Shown here piece after piece: positions 10,601-20,600 of a DNA stretch of 64,000 nucleotides. Position 1 is the stretch's first letter, and each line of letters begins with the position of its first letter. The stretch lies in contig JAANYP010002360.1 in assembly GCA_020465985.1 (NCBI GenBank), positions 330,059 through 394,058 of the forward strand, in the 5' to 3' direction. The DNA comes from Centrapalus pauciflorus (lineage: Eukaryota; Streptophyta; Magnoliopsida; Asterales; Asteraceae). The position numbers and the translations under genes are program-made. Below the pieces are notes generated by a model. It saw only the letters and a list, made by a program, of their open reading frames with translations. It was not told the origin of the DNA and ran no database searches.

Positions 10601-11158
10601 GGACTTGAAGTTCATGTGACACATCCTTCTATGCCAAAGAGCAGACTCATTTGATGATGCTTTGGATATTAAACAGCTTAAAGTATTTGATTTAGTCAAA
10701 AGAGCTGTGTCTAGGCAGTAAACATTGTCCTTTCTTGGTGTTCTAAGTAAAACAAGATTTTCAGGAATTTTGAAATCCTTTGAAAGAACAATGCACTTAG
10801 AATCTGTGAACAGAACAATGTTTTGTTTGTCACAGATTTGAGAGACACTCAATAAATTGTACTTAAGCTGTTCAACATACAAAACATCATGGAATGTCAT
10901 GTTGCCTGCATTTACAGTACCCTTACCTGTAACCTTACCTCCTTTTGAGTTGCCTCCAAATGCAACAAAACCTCCGTCAAATCCTTTGAAATTTGACAAG
11001 CATTCAGAATTGCCTGTCATGTGCCTAGAGCATCCACTGTCCAGATGCCATCTTGTCCTATGAGGAGACCTGTGGTTGCCCTGCACAAATAACAGCTTAG
11101 TTAGTAGTGGAGTAAACCCAAACCAAATTGGTTTTGGGTTGGCCTTGTACATTGACAT
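7610..11158 (-). CDS. pol: Element A Pol polyprotein (protease, integrase, reverse transcriptase, RNase H)
   Basis: 1182 aa, in copia order. Aspartic protease DSG is at residues 40-42 (HLDSGCSRHMTG). The integrase zinc finger is H176, H181, C210, C213; the core DDE residues are D241, D304 and E340, with the typical 35-residue spacing. The RT catalytic YVDD is at 869-872, followed by RNase H (YSDSDYGG, STSSTEAEYVAA) and a KHIEIRFHFIRD tail. Integrase before RT marks Ty1/copia. The frame overlaps the end of gag by 62 bp in another frame, so pol needs a frameshift or splicing. A TTATTTGTGCAG site (AG at 11082-11081) lies just before the protease. All catalytic residues are present. Confidence 0.95.
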   Translation of the reverse strand: MSMYKANPKPIWFGFTPLLTKLLFVQGNHRSPHRTRWHLDSGCSRHMTGNSECLSNFKGFDGGFVAFGGNSKGGKVTGKGTVNAGNMTFHDVLYVEQLKYNLLSVSQICDKQNIVLFTDSKCIVLSKDFKIPENLVLLRTPRKDNVYCLDTALLTKSNTLSCLISKASSNESALWHRRMCHMNFKSMNELVKKNLVRGLPQKEFICDDHCVACLKGKQHKTSHKAKEVNSISSVLQLLHMDLFGPTSVLSLNKRAYCLVIVDDFTRFTWVYFLRSKDETAELVKSFILKIENQSNSKVKVIRSDNGTEFKNQILNSFCESKGIARQYSAPRTPQQNGVAERKNRTLIEAARTMLADSNLPMTFWAEAVNTACYVLNRVQVVQSQGKTPYELFHNRSPLIAFFKPFGCPCTILHTKTHLGKFESKAEEGFFVGYSIQSKAYRVYNRVSKTIEESANVEFNENTANIKGTGPDWLFDLDSLTNSLSFAEFTAEADAYRVEAANTNSHAANTISHAVGTKFQTAADSTSWDDFTTLPLLSCDPPGILSTQHDANPDTEVPFPSPDSTAQTQKETAPVSRLAVPTASQAVSLETQAVPQTEPITGSDGDDTNLGTSFQTEREPTLRVHKYHPLNQILGDPSTPVQTRKMVHNETAAAEQAVPEFSLAAFEHACFMSQLEPKKASEALKDSSWIEAMQEELLQFKIQNVWTLVDLPKGKRAIGTRWVFRNKKDERGIVIKNKARLVAQGYTQEEGIDYDDVFAPVARIEAIRLFLAYASFKGFKVYQMDVKSAFLYGKIEEEVYVCQPPGFEDYKYPDKVYKLDKALYGLHQAPRAWYDTLSSYLLQNGFKRGTLDKTLFTKSIKAEILLVQIYVDDIIFGSTNDRLCKDFEALMHKKFQMSSMGELTFFLGLQVKQKPTGLFISQSKYVKDILEKFGYQDTKVASTPMDPHKQLHTDKDGIDVDIHLYRSLIGSLMYLTSSRPDIMFAVCVCARFQCSPKDSHLVAVKRIFRYLKGQPHLGLWYPKDSPFELTAYSDSDYGGCNIDRKSTTGGCQYLGARLVSWQCKKQTTVSTSSTEAEYVAAASCCSQVMWIQNQLRDYGMNFLSTPIYIDNSSAISIVQNPVKFPKTKHIEIRFHFIRDSNEKKLIQVTKIHTDDQLADLFTKPFDVGRFTFLISNIGMVNMD
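9382..9437 (-). repeat. 56-bp segment shared by pol and aORF in element A
   Basis: This is the second copy of 5606-5661. Here it lies in the unconserved linker between integrase and RT. Further GCAGCATGAG-like copies lie nearby at about 9605-9665. Confidence 0.9.
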
Positions 11159-13724
11159 AACTCAAAACTGTTTTTGACTTCTTGTATTTAGTGAGATCTA
11201 CTGATGGAGTCTTTGGAGAGTATTTAGTGATAATATGAGGTATCCAATTATTTTGATCATCTTTTCTTCTGACAGTCTCAGATGATTCACTAGCAGCTCC
11301 AGTTTGGTGCCCAGCAGCTTGAGCTGTGTTTGTAGTGCTAACAGTTTCACTTTTTGCACTACCAGCATCAGATGTTGACTTAGCAGTCTGATCTTTTGCA
11401 TTAGCAGTGTGATCAACAGATTTGTCCTTGACACACCATATTTGTTTAAAACTTGATTTTGGCTTTGCCAAAACTTGTTTTTGATGTGTGGACTGTTTTT
11501 TATTAATTTTTGAGAATCTGTGATCAACTGTTTTCTTTGGAACTGCTGTGGAAGTTTTCACTTTTGAGTGCTTTGCCTGTTTAGGATTTGATTTTGTGTG
11601 ATGCACAGTCTGTTTTGCAACAGCTGGTTTGTAAAAACAATCCTTGGCTAAGTGATTCTTCCTTCCACAGTGAAAGCATCTTTTGACAGTTTGAATTGGA
11701 ACACCAGACTTTTCTGTCAATTTCTGGTTCTTGTTTCTCTGGTTCCCTCTTACCTGCTGTTGTTTAGGAAACTTTTGAACACCATGCTTTTGGCATGTGC
11801 AGATAGAAACAGTTTTACCTCTTTTAGTTCCTTTTGATGAAGATGCAGTGTTACAGTTAGAATGTACAGAAACTTGTGGAGTAGCATTGCATACACTCAT
11901 CTTCTCTTTTCCTTTCTTACTGGGAACTTGGACTTCTATGGGTGCACTCTTTGTGTCACAGTCTCTATTTTGACTCTTATCTTCCTTTGGTTCAGGACTG
12001 CTATCAAGGATAGGATCTACAATAGTCATAGACTCATCTAGTGGTTCATTAACAAGTCTATCAGCAACTTCACTCATTGGATGAATGTACTTGTTATTAT
12101 ATGGAGGTGGAGTAGCACTGTATCCTATTCCTTCTTTGGGATTGACCTGAGATTTGACTCTATCTTTGAATTGAACTTCCATTAGGTGTTCTAGCTTTTG
12201 ATTTGCTAACTTGAAGTTACCTAAATCTATGTTGACAGATTTCAGTTTCTCATTAGCCTCTAACACCTTCTGTTCAGTTTCTTCTACCTTTTTATTCAGA
12301 GATTCTATTTTCTTATTGAGTTCCTTTTTCTCCCATTCATGATAGTTTCTATCATACCCCATTTGAATCTCATTATCCTTATAATCATTGATCTGTTTTT
12401 CCAGATCTTCTATGGCTTGCATATATTCATATCTCCTTTCTTCCATCTTAGCTAGAGTTTTGCACATGCTCTCATTATGATCTCTGTACTTTTTAACCAT
12501 ATTTTTGCATGATTGAGAGCAGAGTTTAGAGTTTACCTCAGATGGTAGTTCAGTTGAGGAGACATTTGAGGTTTCTGCCATAAGTGCTTGATTTTGGAAT
12601 TCTTCCTCTGTCTGATCACTCCAGTCAAACACATTGTCTTCTTGAGAGACAAGTGCCGTTGATGAGGAAGCTTGAATGGGCTGTGAAGTCCTTGATGGTT
12701 GTTGACCTTGAGATCTACATTCTCTGGCAAAGTGACCAAGCTTATGGCATTTATAGCATTCCACTTTTGATTTATCAAAAGATGGTTTGCCTTCTGTTTT
12801 GGCTTGAAAGTTGGTCCTACCAGTTCTTTTCAGGAATCTTTTGGCTCTCATGGTCAGCATTGCATGTTGCCACTTTAAATCCATCTCTTCAAGATCATCT
12901 GGATGAATTTGTTCCAAGTCTTCAACATTTAGAGCAAATAATCCATCATTGGCAACAAAAGCTTCATAATGAGTTTCAGCAGAACTTCCATCACCACCTG
13001 AAAAAGAATCACAGTTATTAGATTTTTCAGAGGACAGAAGAGCAGTGTTGTGATTATAAGAAAAGGATTTCTTTTTAGCATCAATTTCAGTCTCAAAGAC
13101 TCTTAGACTGTTGTATAGATCATCCAATTCTATCTCATCAAGTGTGTCTTTTGTTCTCCACTGTGCAGCATAGACTGTCCATTCTTCTCCAAGAGATCTG
13201 AGAAACTTTCTGTTGACTTCATCTTGATCCAGACTGACCTTTGCACTTTCCAGTTCACTTATCAGTTTGTTGAACCTGTCAAAGATTTGAGTGATATTTT
13301 CATTCTTGCCACCAGAAAAGTTTTCATACTGCTGTTTCAAGAGGTCCTTTTGATTTCTCTTGGTACTTGCATTACCAGCAAACCTCTTCTCTAAGGCATT
13401 CCAAAGAGAGTGAGCAGTATAAAATTTTTTAAACTGATGTTGATAAGCATTAGGAATGGCTATTTGTAATAATGTGAGTGCTTTCACTTCATTCATTCTA
13501 GCCTTCCTTTCAAGTTCAGTTTTTGGAGGAGTTTTGACTGGTTTTCCCTCAGCATCAAGTTCTGGATCAACTGCAGGAGGGAATTCAACAGCTTCCCATA
13601 TGGCATAATCAATGAATTGAATATGCTGTTGAATCCTGAGTTTCCACATCTCAAACTCAGTGGGCTTGAGCATAGGCACTTTGAGTCCTTGCCCAGATCC
13701 ACTGCTGCTATTTTCAAATTCCAT
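11097..13724 (-). CDS. gag: Element A Gag, 875 aa
   Basis: The structural capsid protein starts MEFENSSSGSGQG, 62 bp downstream of the primer-binding site. Residues about 70-230 match the copia Gag core (UBN2-type: LTLLQIAIPNAY, LWNALEKRF, LLKQQYENF, FDRFNKLISEL, FLRSL). A first zinc knuckle, CYKCHKLGHFAREC, is near residue 325. A Lys/Glu-rich coiled coil follows at roughly 410-530, then a second knuckle CFHCGRKNHLAKDC near 690. Length, two knuckles and the coiled coil are as in Sireviruses and well above a usual copia Gag. No internal stop is present. The stop follows WVYSTTN; pol is in a different frame. Confidence 0.93.
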   Translation of the reverse strand: MEFENSSSGSGQGLKVPMLKPTEFEMWKLRIQQHIQFIDYAIWEAVEFPPAVDPELDAEGKPVKTPPKTELERKARMNEVKALTLLQIAIPNAYQHQFKKFYTAHSLWNALEKRFAGNASTKRNQKDLLKQQYENFSGGKNENITQIFDRFNKLISELESAKVSLDQDEVNRKFLRSLGEEWTVYAAQWRTKDTLDEIELDDLYNSLRVFETEIDAKKKSFSYNHNTALLSSEKSNNCDSFSGGDGSSAETHYEAFVANDGLFALNVEDLEQIHPDDLEEMDLKWQHAMLTMRAKRFLKRTGRTNFQAKTEGKPSFDKSKVECYKCHKLGHFARECRSQGQQPSRTSQPIQASSSTALVSQEDNVFDWSDQTEEEFQNQALMAETSNVSSTELPSEVNSKLCSQSCKNMVKKYRDHNESMCKTLAKMEERRYEYMQAIEDLEKQINDYKDNEIQMGYDRNYHEWEKKELNKKIESLNKKVEETEQKVLEANEKLKSVNIDLGNFKLANQKLEHLMEVQFKDRVKSQVNPKEGIGYSATPPPYNNKYIHPMSEVADRLVNEPLDESMTIVDPILDSSPEPKEDKSQNRDCDTKSAPIEVQVPSKKGKEKMSVCNATPQVSVHSNCNTASSSKGTKRGKTVSICTCQKHGVQKFPKQQQVRGNQRNKNQKLTEKSGVPIQTVKRCFHCGRKNHLAKDCFYKPAVAKQTVHHTKSNPKQAKHSKVKTSTAVPKKTVDHRFSKINKKQSTHQKQVLAKPKSSFKQIWCVKDKSVDHTANAKDQTAKSTSDAGSAKSETVSTTNTAQAAGHQTGAASESSETVRRKDDQNNWIPHIITKYSPKTPSVDLTKYKKSKTVLSYVNVQGQPKTNLVWVYSTTN

Positions 13725-13785
13725 TGAAAAAGATTAAAAAATTTGAAAGAAAGTTTTCGACTTTGAAAAACAAAGAACGACCTGT

Positions 13786-13798
13786 GGCTCTGATACCA
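13786..13798 (-). other. Element A primer-binding site
   Basis: The minus strand reads TGGTATCAGAGCC two bases inside the 5' LTR. It is complementary to the 3' end of plant initiator-Met tRNA. Confidence 0.92.
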
Positions 13799-13800
13799 CT

Positions 13801-14490
13801 TGTCAGGATCTGAAAATTATGAAAATTATGAATAACCAAGATTAACTGATTTGAATTTATCAGAGTATAAATCAATAATCTTGCTTTGAATCAAAGTTTA
13901 ATTAAGAAGTTTGCGGAATAACACTTAATTATTTTAACAAAAACTTTCAGAATCAATAAAGCATAAAACATAAGAAGTAATCAAGACTGTTTGTATTGCT
14001 GAATTCACTTGTTACAATCACCTCTAATCTGTTTTGATTAGACGAAGAACACAGACTGTTCTTAGGGTTTTACAACCTTAGAGTCTTAAGAAAACTTAAA
14101 CAATAAAGCAATTACAGACTCAAAAATGCAGAAAACTTCTCTCTCTATGCATATATCTTCTATACAATCTTCTGTCTATTTATATTGCTTTATGGACGTG
14201 TTTCCTTGAAGGACTATGACTTCTCTGATAGTAGATATGCTGGAATCTTCGTGTAGATATCTTCCCTGAAAATCAGCACATTCTGTTTATGAAACTGTTG
14301 AGCAGCTTGAATGACTTGGCAGCATGAACTGAGCAGCTTGAGTTGTTTTGCTCTGGCAGCTTGAATTTTTACACTGGCAGCTCGAGTTTCTTCAACTAGC
14401 AGCATGAACTTTGTATTTACACAGAAAATCTACTAACAGTCTGAGAAGTCTAAACTAACAGCTTGAGTATACTTAAACTATTTCCCAACA
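13801..14490 (-). repeat. Element A 5' LTR
   Basis: 690 bp, with five substitutions relative to 3614-4303. It carries the same eight GCAGCWTGAR-type motifs near its plus-strand right end. Confidence 0.95.
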
Positions 14491-15440
14491 CTCTTGCACG
14501 CTTCTCACAGAAGGCCTAGAAGCCTGCGTTTGACGAGCTGATGGTCGTTGCCTCCTCCTTCGTTGCTGAGGCCTCCACTGTTGCGGTTGCTGTTGTTGTT
14601 GTTGTTGTTGCGGCTGTTGTGGAATTTGAACTTCCCCTGCCCAGTTGGCACCTTCGGGGACTTGAAAATCCAGATTAATAACTGCACCAAAAGTGGTGCC
14701 ACTACCGGCCTAGCCAATGCACCTCTGTGTGCTTGGCAATCTGCAAATATCCTTTTATCAATGACAGCAACACTTTCAAGATCGTTAAGCTGCGACAAGT
14801 TCGGCAGGAAATGTCTTACCAACATCATTACAAATCTCGGATATAACAAAAATCTTTCTCGTGCCGGAGCTGTTATTTGATGAACGAACTCTGCAAAGAA
14901 CATCTCTGAATAGCTGAATCTCTGATTGTAGACCAGCGCGATCATCCCCGACTGAATTTTTGATACAATATAATCAAACCCTACTTTCTTGGCAGCAAAA
15001 CACACCATAAAGACGTGTGCTAAATATCTCCACTGCCCGATCAGCCCACTCTTCATAATCGAGGACTTAGCCACATCCAGGCTATATCCCATTCTGATAA
15101 ACGCTGCTTGCCTGATTGCTAACGGAAAGTCAATAGGTCCATTTTCTTGCTCTAGAGAGCCTAACTGCAATACTCTACGTAAAACATCAGCTGAAAACAC
15201 GAGAGGGTGTCCAGCAATCCTCGTCCTCAATACTGTTGGAGTAACACTACAGTCGACTTGTAAATGATCCCAAAATTCACGCACGTATGGCAGTACAATC
15301 TGAACATTATGAGACAGGGCATACGAAACCCTCGAAGCACCCAAAAAATCCACCATTTGGCGGAATGCCTGAGCTTCAGGCAACTCTCGGTCAAGAGAAA
15401 TGACCATATTATGCTTTTGAACAAAAATTCTATCTGCCAT
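14491..15440 (-). pseudogene. B1 accessory ORF (aORF-B1), N-terminal part
   Basis: It starts at ATG 15440, five bases after a TGCAG splice acceptor. The first 240 codons match aORF-B2 closely (HNMVISLDRELPEAQAF, REFWDHLQVDC, MGYSLDVAKSS, LLYPRFVMML). Near 14685-14695 one base is lost, so the Gln-rich tract that follows is read as Asn/Arg-rich sequence. The frame then stops near 14505. Element A inserted at 14491-14495; the remainder of the gene is 3613-1548. The ATG context and acceptor are the same in B2, which supports this start. Confidence 0.85.
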
Positions 15441-15442
15441 AT

Positions 15443-15956
15443 CTGCACAATAAACAACTAAAATATTAGAATTATTAAAATAAACATAAACTTGTTTAAA
15501 TTCAAAATTGTTTTATTTTGGACTTGTGTAAGTACAAAATCCAACACATATGAATTTCTACAAGTTTGATTTAAATTCTAAGCAAATAATTCGAATATAA
15601 TGGTAAACTCGAATGACAAGTTTGAAACAACCATAGTTTCGAATTTATTGGCTGCTTCGAGTTTAATGACAAACTCGAATCAACGATCAAATTCGAACTC
15701 ATGATCAAAGTCGAACATGTCGGTTTGAGTGACAACAAAAATCCAAGATTTCAACCATTTTAGACTTAGAAAATTACATCCATTAGTTCTAATAGGTTCT
15801 AATCAAAGATATTTGTAATCAATTTGATGTTTCACCGGTTCAAACGTTGTTATTTTGAAAAACTAACTTCAAACCATTAAAACTTCAAAATCGAGTGATT
15901 TTGGATCAAATTGAGTCTAAAACCTCCAAAATCTTGTACGATAATGTTGATTATAC
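15443..15956 (-). other. Predicted 5' UTR intron of aORF-B1 (514 bp) with motif cluster
   Basis: On the minus strand the donor is CTAG|GTATAATC (GT at 15956-15955) and the acceptor TTGTTTATTGTGCAG (AG at 15444-15443), followed by ATATGG with the aORF start. The same donor and acceptor sequences are kept in B2 at 63121 and 62552. Positions about 15590-15725 carry repeated AAAYTCGAA motifs. Splicing is predicted from sequence only. Confidence 0.6.
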
Positions 15957-16250
15957 CTAGATTTGTTAGGAGTCTCGAACACAATCGGACAAAAACTCGA
16001 CAAATAGTGTAAAACTCGAAAACGGCAAAGTCGAACACACAAACTCGAAATCTCTCAGACTAAACTCGAATGGCTCAAAATCGAAGGTAGGTGATAATGA
16101 CTTGTCACTGTTGACCTATTTATACCAACCACCTTCGAGTTTGCGTCCTCTTTCGAATTTAATGTCAAACTCGAAGTCCCTGCCAAATTCGAACATGCAT
16201 TTCGATTTTGCATTTCGATTTTAGCTTAAAGTCGAATTTGAACTTTGAAA
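15957..16250 (-). repeat. B1 motif cluster around the internal promoter (TCGAA type)
   Basis: More than a dozen short copies of TCGAA occur here, most preceded by AAAC or AAAT (for example AAACTCGAA, AAATTCGAAC). They lie on both sides of the TATA box. Together with the intronic copies they form one cluster from about 15590 to 16240. Confidence 0.8.
16117..16124 (-). promoter_or_regulatory. TATA box of a predicted internal promoter for aORF-B1
   Basis: The minus strand reads GGTTGGTATAAATAGGTC, a textbook plant TATA box. It lies about 160 bp upstream of the intron donor. B2 has GGTATAAATAGGT at the same distance (63280-63287), although the surrounding sequence has diverged. Confidence 0.6.
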
Positions 16251-16890
16251 ATGTTGAAAATTTTGACAATCATTGAAATAAATTCAACTTTTTCAACTTT
16301 TACAACTTTTTCGTGTAACGGAATAAACTATGCCAAATCTTTTACCCTAAGCCCAAGATTTTCACGCAGTGTTTATTTTATTCAACTAGGAATGGACCCT
16401 CAGTAATTTTGACCATTTTCCTAAGAAAAATTAAAATAAAATAATAATAATAATAATAAAAAGAAGTAAAAAGTAAAAATTTAGAAGATAAAATAAAATA
16501 AAATAAATTAAAGCTAAAAATGTGAGCACAAATTAAACTTAGACTAATCTACATTATTTTAAAATTCACAACTTATACTAAACACTTAACAGACTATTTT
16601 TGACGAGCATAGTCAAAGAAAGGTTCAATCAGATAGCGGTGTCAAATATGCACTTTTAGTATTCAAACTTTCACACTTAGGAATTTTTGATTCCTTTGAT
16701 TGTTTGTCGTGACATACATTTCTAGCCGATTGTTGGTATTATTTTCCTTTTTAAACATGTTACACTTTGGAATATCCCTTGGCCTTTTTATTTATCAAGA
16801 AATTACCTTACGTGACTCATACATAGACATACTTTTATGATCAAGGCATACACACAATGATTATAACTTTTTGGTATTGCAAACTTTCTT
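16251..16890. other. B1 spacer, AT-rich, no gene seen
   Basis: AT-rich sequence with simple repeats (AATAAT near 16439-16460 and AATAAAATAA near 16485-16506). I see no ORF or other signal. It is partly conserved in B2 (about 63400-63930). Confidence 0.6.
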
Positions 16891-16893
16891 TAA

Positions 16894-17092
16894 AAGGCAA
16901 ACATCGGACACAGGTCTGTATTTACATACAACAAAGTGTCTTAGTTTGTCTTAAGGTTTATTTTTAAAGCTAGCAAGACAACGGTGACATGTCTGTACCG
17001 ACATACAACAAAGCGACTTATCTTGCTAACTCGAGTCAAACCAGAGGCAACAGGTTTGTACTTACGTACAACAGAGTTACTTGTTTTGACTC
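16894..17092 (-). repeat. Three tandem hairpin units in the B1 spacer
   Basis: There are three imperfect repeats (about 16894-16952, 16971-17028, 17033-17092). Each has a conserved core (GTCTGTAnnnACATACAACAAAG-like) and its own outer inverted repeat: AAGGCAAAC with GTTTGTCTT, TAGCAAGA with TCTTGCTA, and GAGTCAAA with TTTGACTC. The inner stems of units 1 and 3 are TGTAT/ATACA and TGTAC/GTACA around a TTAC loop. The outer arms differ between units but stay complementary, which suggests a selected RNA or DNA structure. Unit 1 recurs in B2 at the right edge. Confidence 0.75.
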
Positions 17093-17644
17093 TTAACTTA
17101 GTATGATTTTTTCTATTCATTCCATTTCTTTAAGATGTATCTGATGTTGCTATACATCCCCAGAAAGTTTGCATACCTCATTTAGAATCAATGTCGGTAT
17201 GTCTCTAACATAAAAATTAAGACCAATTGGTCATACATCTAAGTTAGTGACACGTCTGACTTTTTCTTGAATATTTTATTAGCCTTGAGACTCCCTATAT
17301 GTATTATGCCTACCAACATATCAAACTGGATAACGTATAACACTTAGAATTTTAGGTGCATTATGTGTGAAAGCTAAAACACTTAGAGCTTGTATTAACC
17401 GTGCTAATTTTTCGTCACTTTGAACCTATGCATCTAAGACTTAACTCTTTTTCTGATATTCTCTTTTTTTTGAACTTTTTATGGTTTTCTCTCTTTTTTT
17501 TTTTGTTTTTCATAAGTAAAAGTAAGAAAATAAAATAACCCACTAACTTTCTATAAAAGGAAACTAATCTAAGTTACTAAACTTACTATAAAAAGAAAGA
17601 AAAGCTACTGCCATAAAAAGAAATAAAACTCTACTAAGGTCAAC
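17093..17644. other. B1 spacer directly after pol, no gene seen
   Basis: AT-rich sequence with a T-rich tract (about 17464-17512) and an A-rich tract (about 17590-17605). No coding or structural signal was recognised. Confidence 0.6.
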
Positions 17645-20600
17645 TCACTCTGGATTACGCATTTTGTTTAGCTGAATCAAATACTCAAAACGTGACTTAT
17701 CAAAAGCTTTGGTAAATAAGTCTGCATTATTATCATCCGTTGCCACTTTTACCACCTTGATAAAGTTCTTTTCAGCACAATCACGTATAAAATAATGTCT
17801 TATGTCTATGTGCTTGGTTTTATTATGTTTAACTGGATTATTAGTTATAGCAATTGTTGACTGGTTATCTATCCTAATAGGAGTATGAGTATAAGTCAAA
17901 CCATAATCCCGCAATTGTTGTTGTATCCACAGAACCTGTGAACAGCAACTACCAGCAGCAACATATTCGGCCTCGCACGTTGACACGGCTACTGAAGTCT
18001 GTTTCTTGCATTGCCAGGAAACGAGTCTCCCTCCTAGGAACTGACAACCTCCAGGTGTTGACTTGCGCGTCAAGCTGCATCCTCCGTAATCTGAATCTGT
18101 GAACGCCTCCAATTCCAGATCGCCCTCCGCGTGATACCAAAGTCCCAGCTTCGGTTTCGACTTGAGGTATAGTAGAATCCGCTTCACAGCTTTCATGTGC
18201 ATCTCTTTCGGATTAGCTTGAAACCTAGCACAAATACAAACAGCAAACATAATATCAGGTCTAGAAGCAGTTAAATACATAAGTGACCCAATCATGGCCC
18301 GATATAACGTCGGATCCACATCGGTATCACTTTCAGTACCCGGTCCGAGATTGTGATTCACTTGAATCGGTGTGCTGAAGTGAGCCGTCAACTTGGTTCC
18401 TTCCATCATGAAGCGCTCTAAGATGTCATAGACATACTTCGTCTGGTGAATAAACATGCCCTCCTTCCGTTGATCAACTTGCAAACCCAGAAAGAGGTTT
18501 AACTCACCCATCGCACTCATCTCGAACTTTGACTTCATAACCTTCCAAAAGTCTTTGCACATTTGTTCGTTTGATGATCCAAAAATGATATCATCCACGT
18601 ACACTTGTACCAAGATGAAATGTTCTCCTTTTCGCTTCACGAACAGCGTACTGTCTATTCTCCCTCTTTCAAACCCGTTTTCCAAAAGATGGTTTGATAG
18701 AGTCTCGTACCACGCCCTCGGTGCTTGATGTAATCCGTACAAAGCCTTACCTAACCGATATACTCTGTTTGGATATTTCGGATCTATAAACCCGGGCGGC
18801 TGTTCCACATACACCAGTTCCTTCACTTTCCCATAAAGAAAAGCACTCTTAACATCTAGTTGATAAACCTTAAAACCCTTGAAGGAAGCAAAATCAAGAA
18901 ACAAACGAATTGCTTCAAGCCTTGCCACTGGCGCGAACACTTCATTGTAATCGATTCCTTCCTCTTGGTTGAAACCCTTTACCAATAGTCTTACTTTGTT
19001 GCGAGTGACTATACCCCGATCATCTCTCTTGCACTTAAAACCCCATTTGGTTCCTATTGCAACTTCTCCTCGAGGTAACGAAACTAACTCCCACACTTCT
19101 AGTTTCCTGAACAGTGACAGTTCTTCCTGCATCGCTTCAACCCAAGAGTTGTCTTTTAGTGCCATTTGCACATCTTTCGGCTCTACTTGCAAGATAAAGC
19201 ATGCATAGAGGCAGGTACGAAAGGCCTCAAAGTCATTTATCATCGACAACAACACTGTGTTGTTATTTAAACTACTCCTAGTCCTCACACTAGCATTAGG
19301 ACTTCCTATGATGATTTCTATAGGATGGTTCTTGTTGATCCTAGATGTCTCTATCTCGTCAACTCTCAGATTATCTCCCAAATTAGATCCTATTTCTCCT
19401 AACGGGGGAACGACTTCAGACTCCACATTTTCTTCCTCGTGGGCATTTTCCTCAGAGTTAGAAGTGGTCCTCTGATTTTCGTTTGTAGGCACTTCAGAAT
19501 CAGTAACTTCTGGAGATCTATCTTCAGTTGATGTAGGCTCGGATGTTGATTGAGAAGTGGTCCTCGGAAAGCTATGACCCTCGTCATTCAGATTTAATGA
19601 CGACATGTCCTTTTCGATAATACCTGCATTTTCATCAAAAGGAATGTTAAATGACTCAAACAATTTGTCATAATCAAATAACCATTCCGGACCAGTTTGG
19701 GGTTCATGTGTATAACTTGTGACATCTATGTTATACACAATTTCTACCGTACCATTAGATTTGTTAAAAACCCGTTTGTTTGGTGAGTTCGGCACATAAC
19801 CTAGGAAGTATCCTTCGTCAGCCTTTTCACCAAACTTAGGTTGACGTTTTGTTCTCATTAAAGTACATAGTATCCCAAAAGGTTCGAAGCCAGTTAAATT
19901 AGGTGGCCTTTTATTCAAAACTTTATAACAGGTTTTGTTCAAAGATTTGACAGTAAGGACCCGGTTTAAAACATGGCATGCGGTATTCACTGCCTCCCCC
20001 CAAAACATGGTAGGAAGCTTTGAATCCGATAACATGGTCCTTGCTGCCTCAATCAATTTCCTGTTTTTCCGTTCGGCCACCCCATTTTGTTGTGGCTCAT
20101 AAGGTGCACTAAATTGATGCACTATGCCCTTTGATAGGCAATATACACCAATTACTGTGTTTTTAAACTCTGTTCCGTTATCACTACGAATTCGTTTAAC
20201 CCTTGTTCCGTATGAATTTTCCACTTGGTCTAAGAACCCGATGAGCTTAGCAGCCGTCTCGTCCTTTGTACCTAGAAAGAAAACCCAAGAAAAACGTGAG
20301 TAATCATCAGTAATAACTAAACAGTACCAACTACCACCTATACTCCTTTTGTTGATTGGTCCGAAGAGGTCCATATGCAATAAATCGAATGTGGCAGCTA
20401 TGGAGTTCTGAGTCTTGGACTTGTGTGCCTTCTTGTGTTGTTTTCCTTTCTTGCACGGTAGACACTTATCCTCAAACTGAAAACTCTTCATAGGAACACC
20501 TTGCACCAATCCATTTTTCGTAATATAGTTCATCTTTCTCAGGTGCAAGTGTGCCATGCGTCTGTGCCGTAAAACCGACTCAGTCTCTGAAGCTTTAGAT

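Larger units (their letters stand above)
3614..14490 (-). mobile_element. Element A: intact-looking Ty1/copia retrotransposon with accessory ORF
   Basis: It has two 690-bp LTRs (3614-4303 and 13801-14490) differing at five positions by my comparison. It is flanked by CTCTT at 3609-3613 and 14491-14495 and has a matching primer-binding site and polypurine tract. Gag, pol and the accessory ORF are all long and free of internal stops. This is the youngest-looking and most complete element in the window. It sits inside the accessory ORF of B1. Long Gag with two zinc knuckles and a coiled coil, plus an ORF after RNase H, point to the Sirevirus lineage. Confidence 0.95.

Noticed and set aside
11081..11124. 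A complete short intron at the element A gag-pol junction (from GTTTAC to TGCAG)
   Set aside because: It would be about 45 nt, shorter than plant introns usually are; only the acceptor-like site is kept as an observation.
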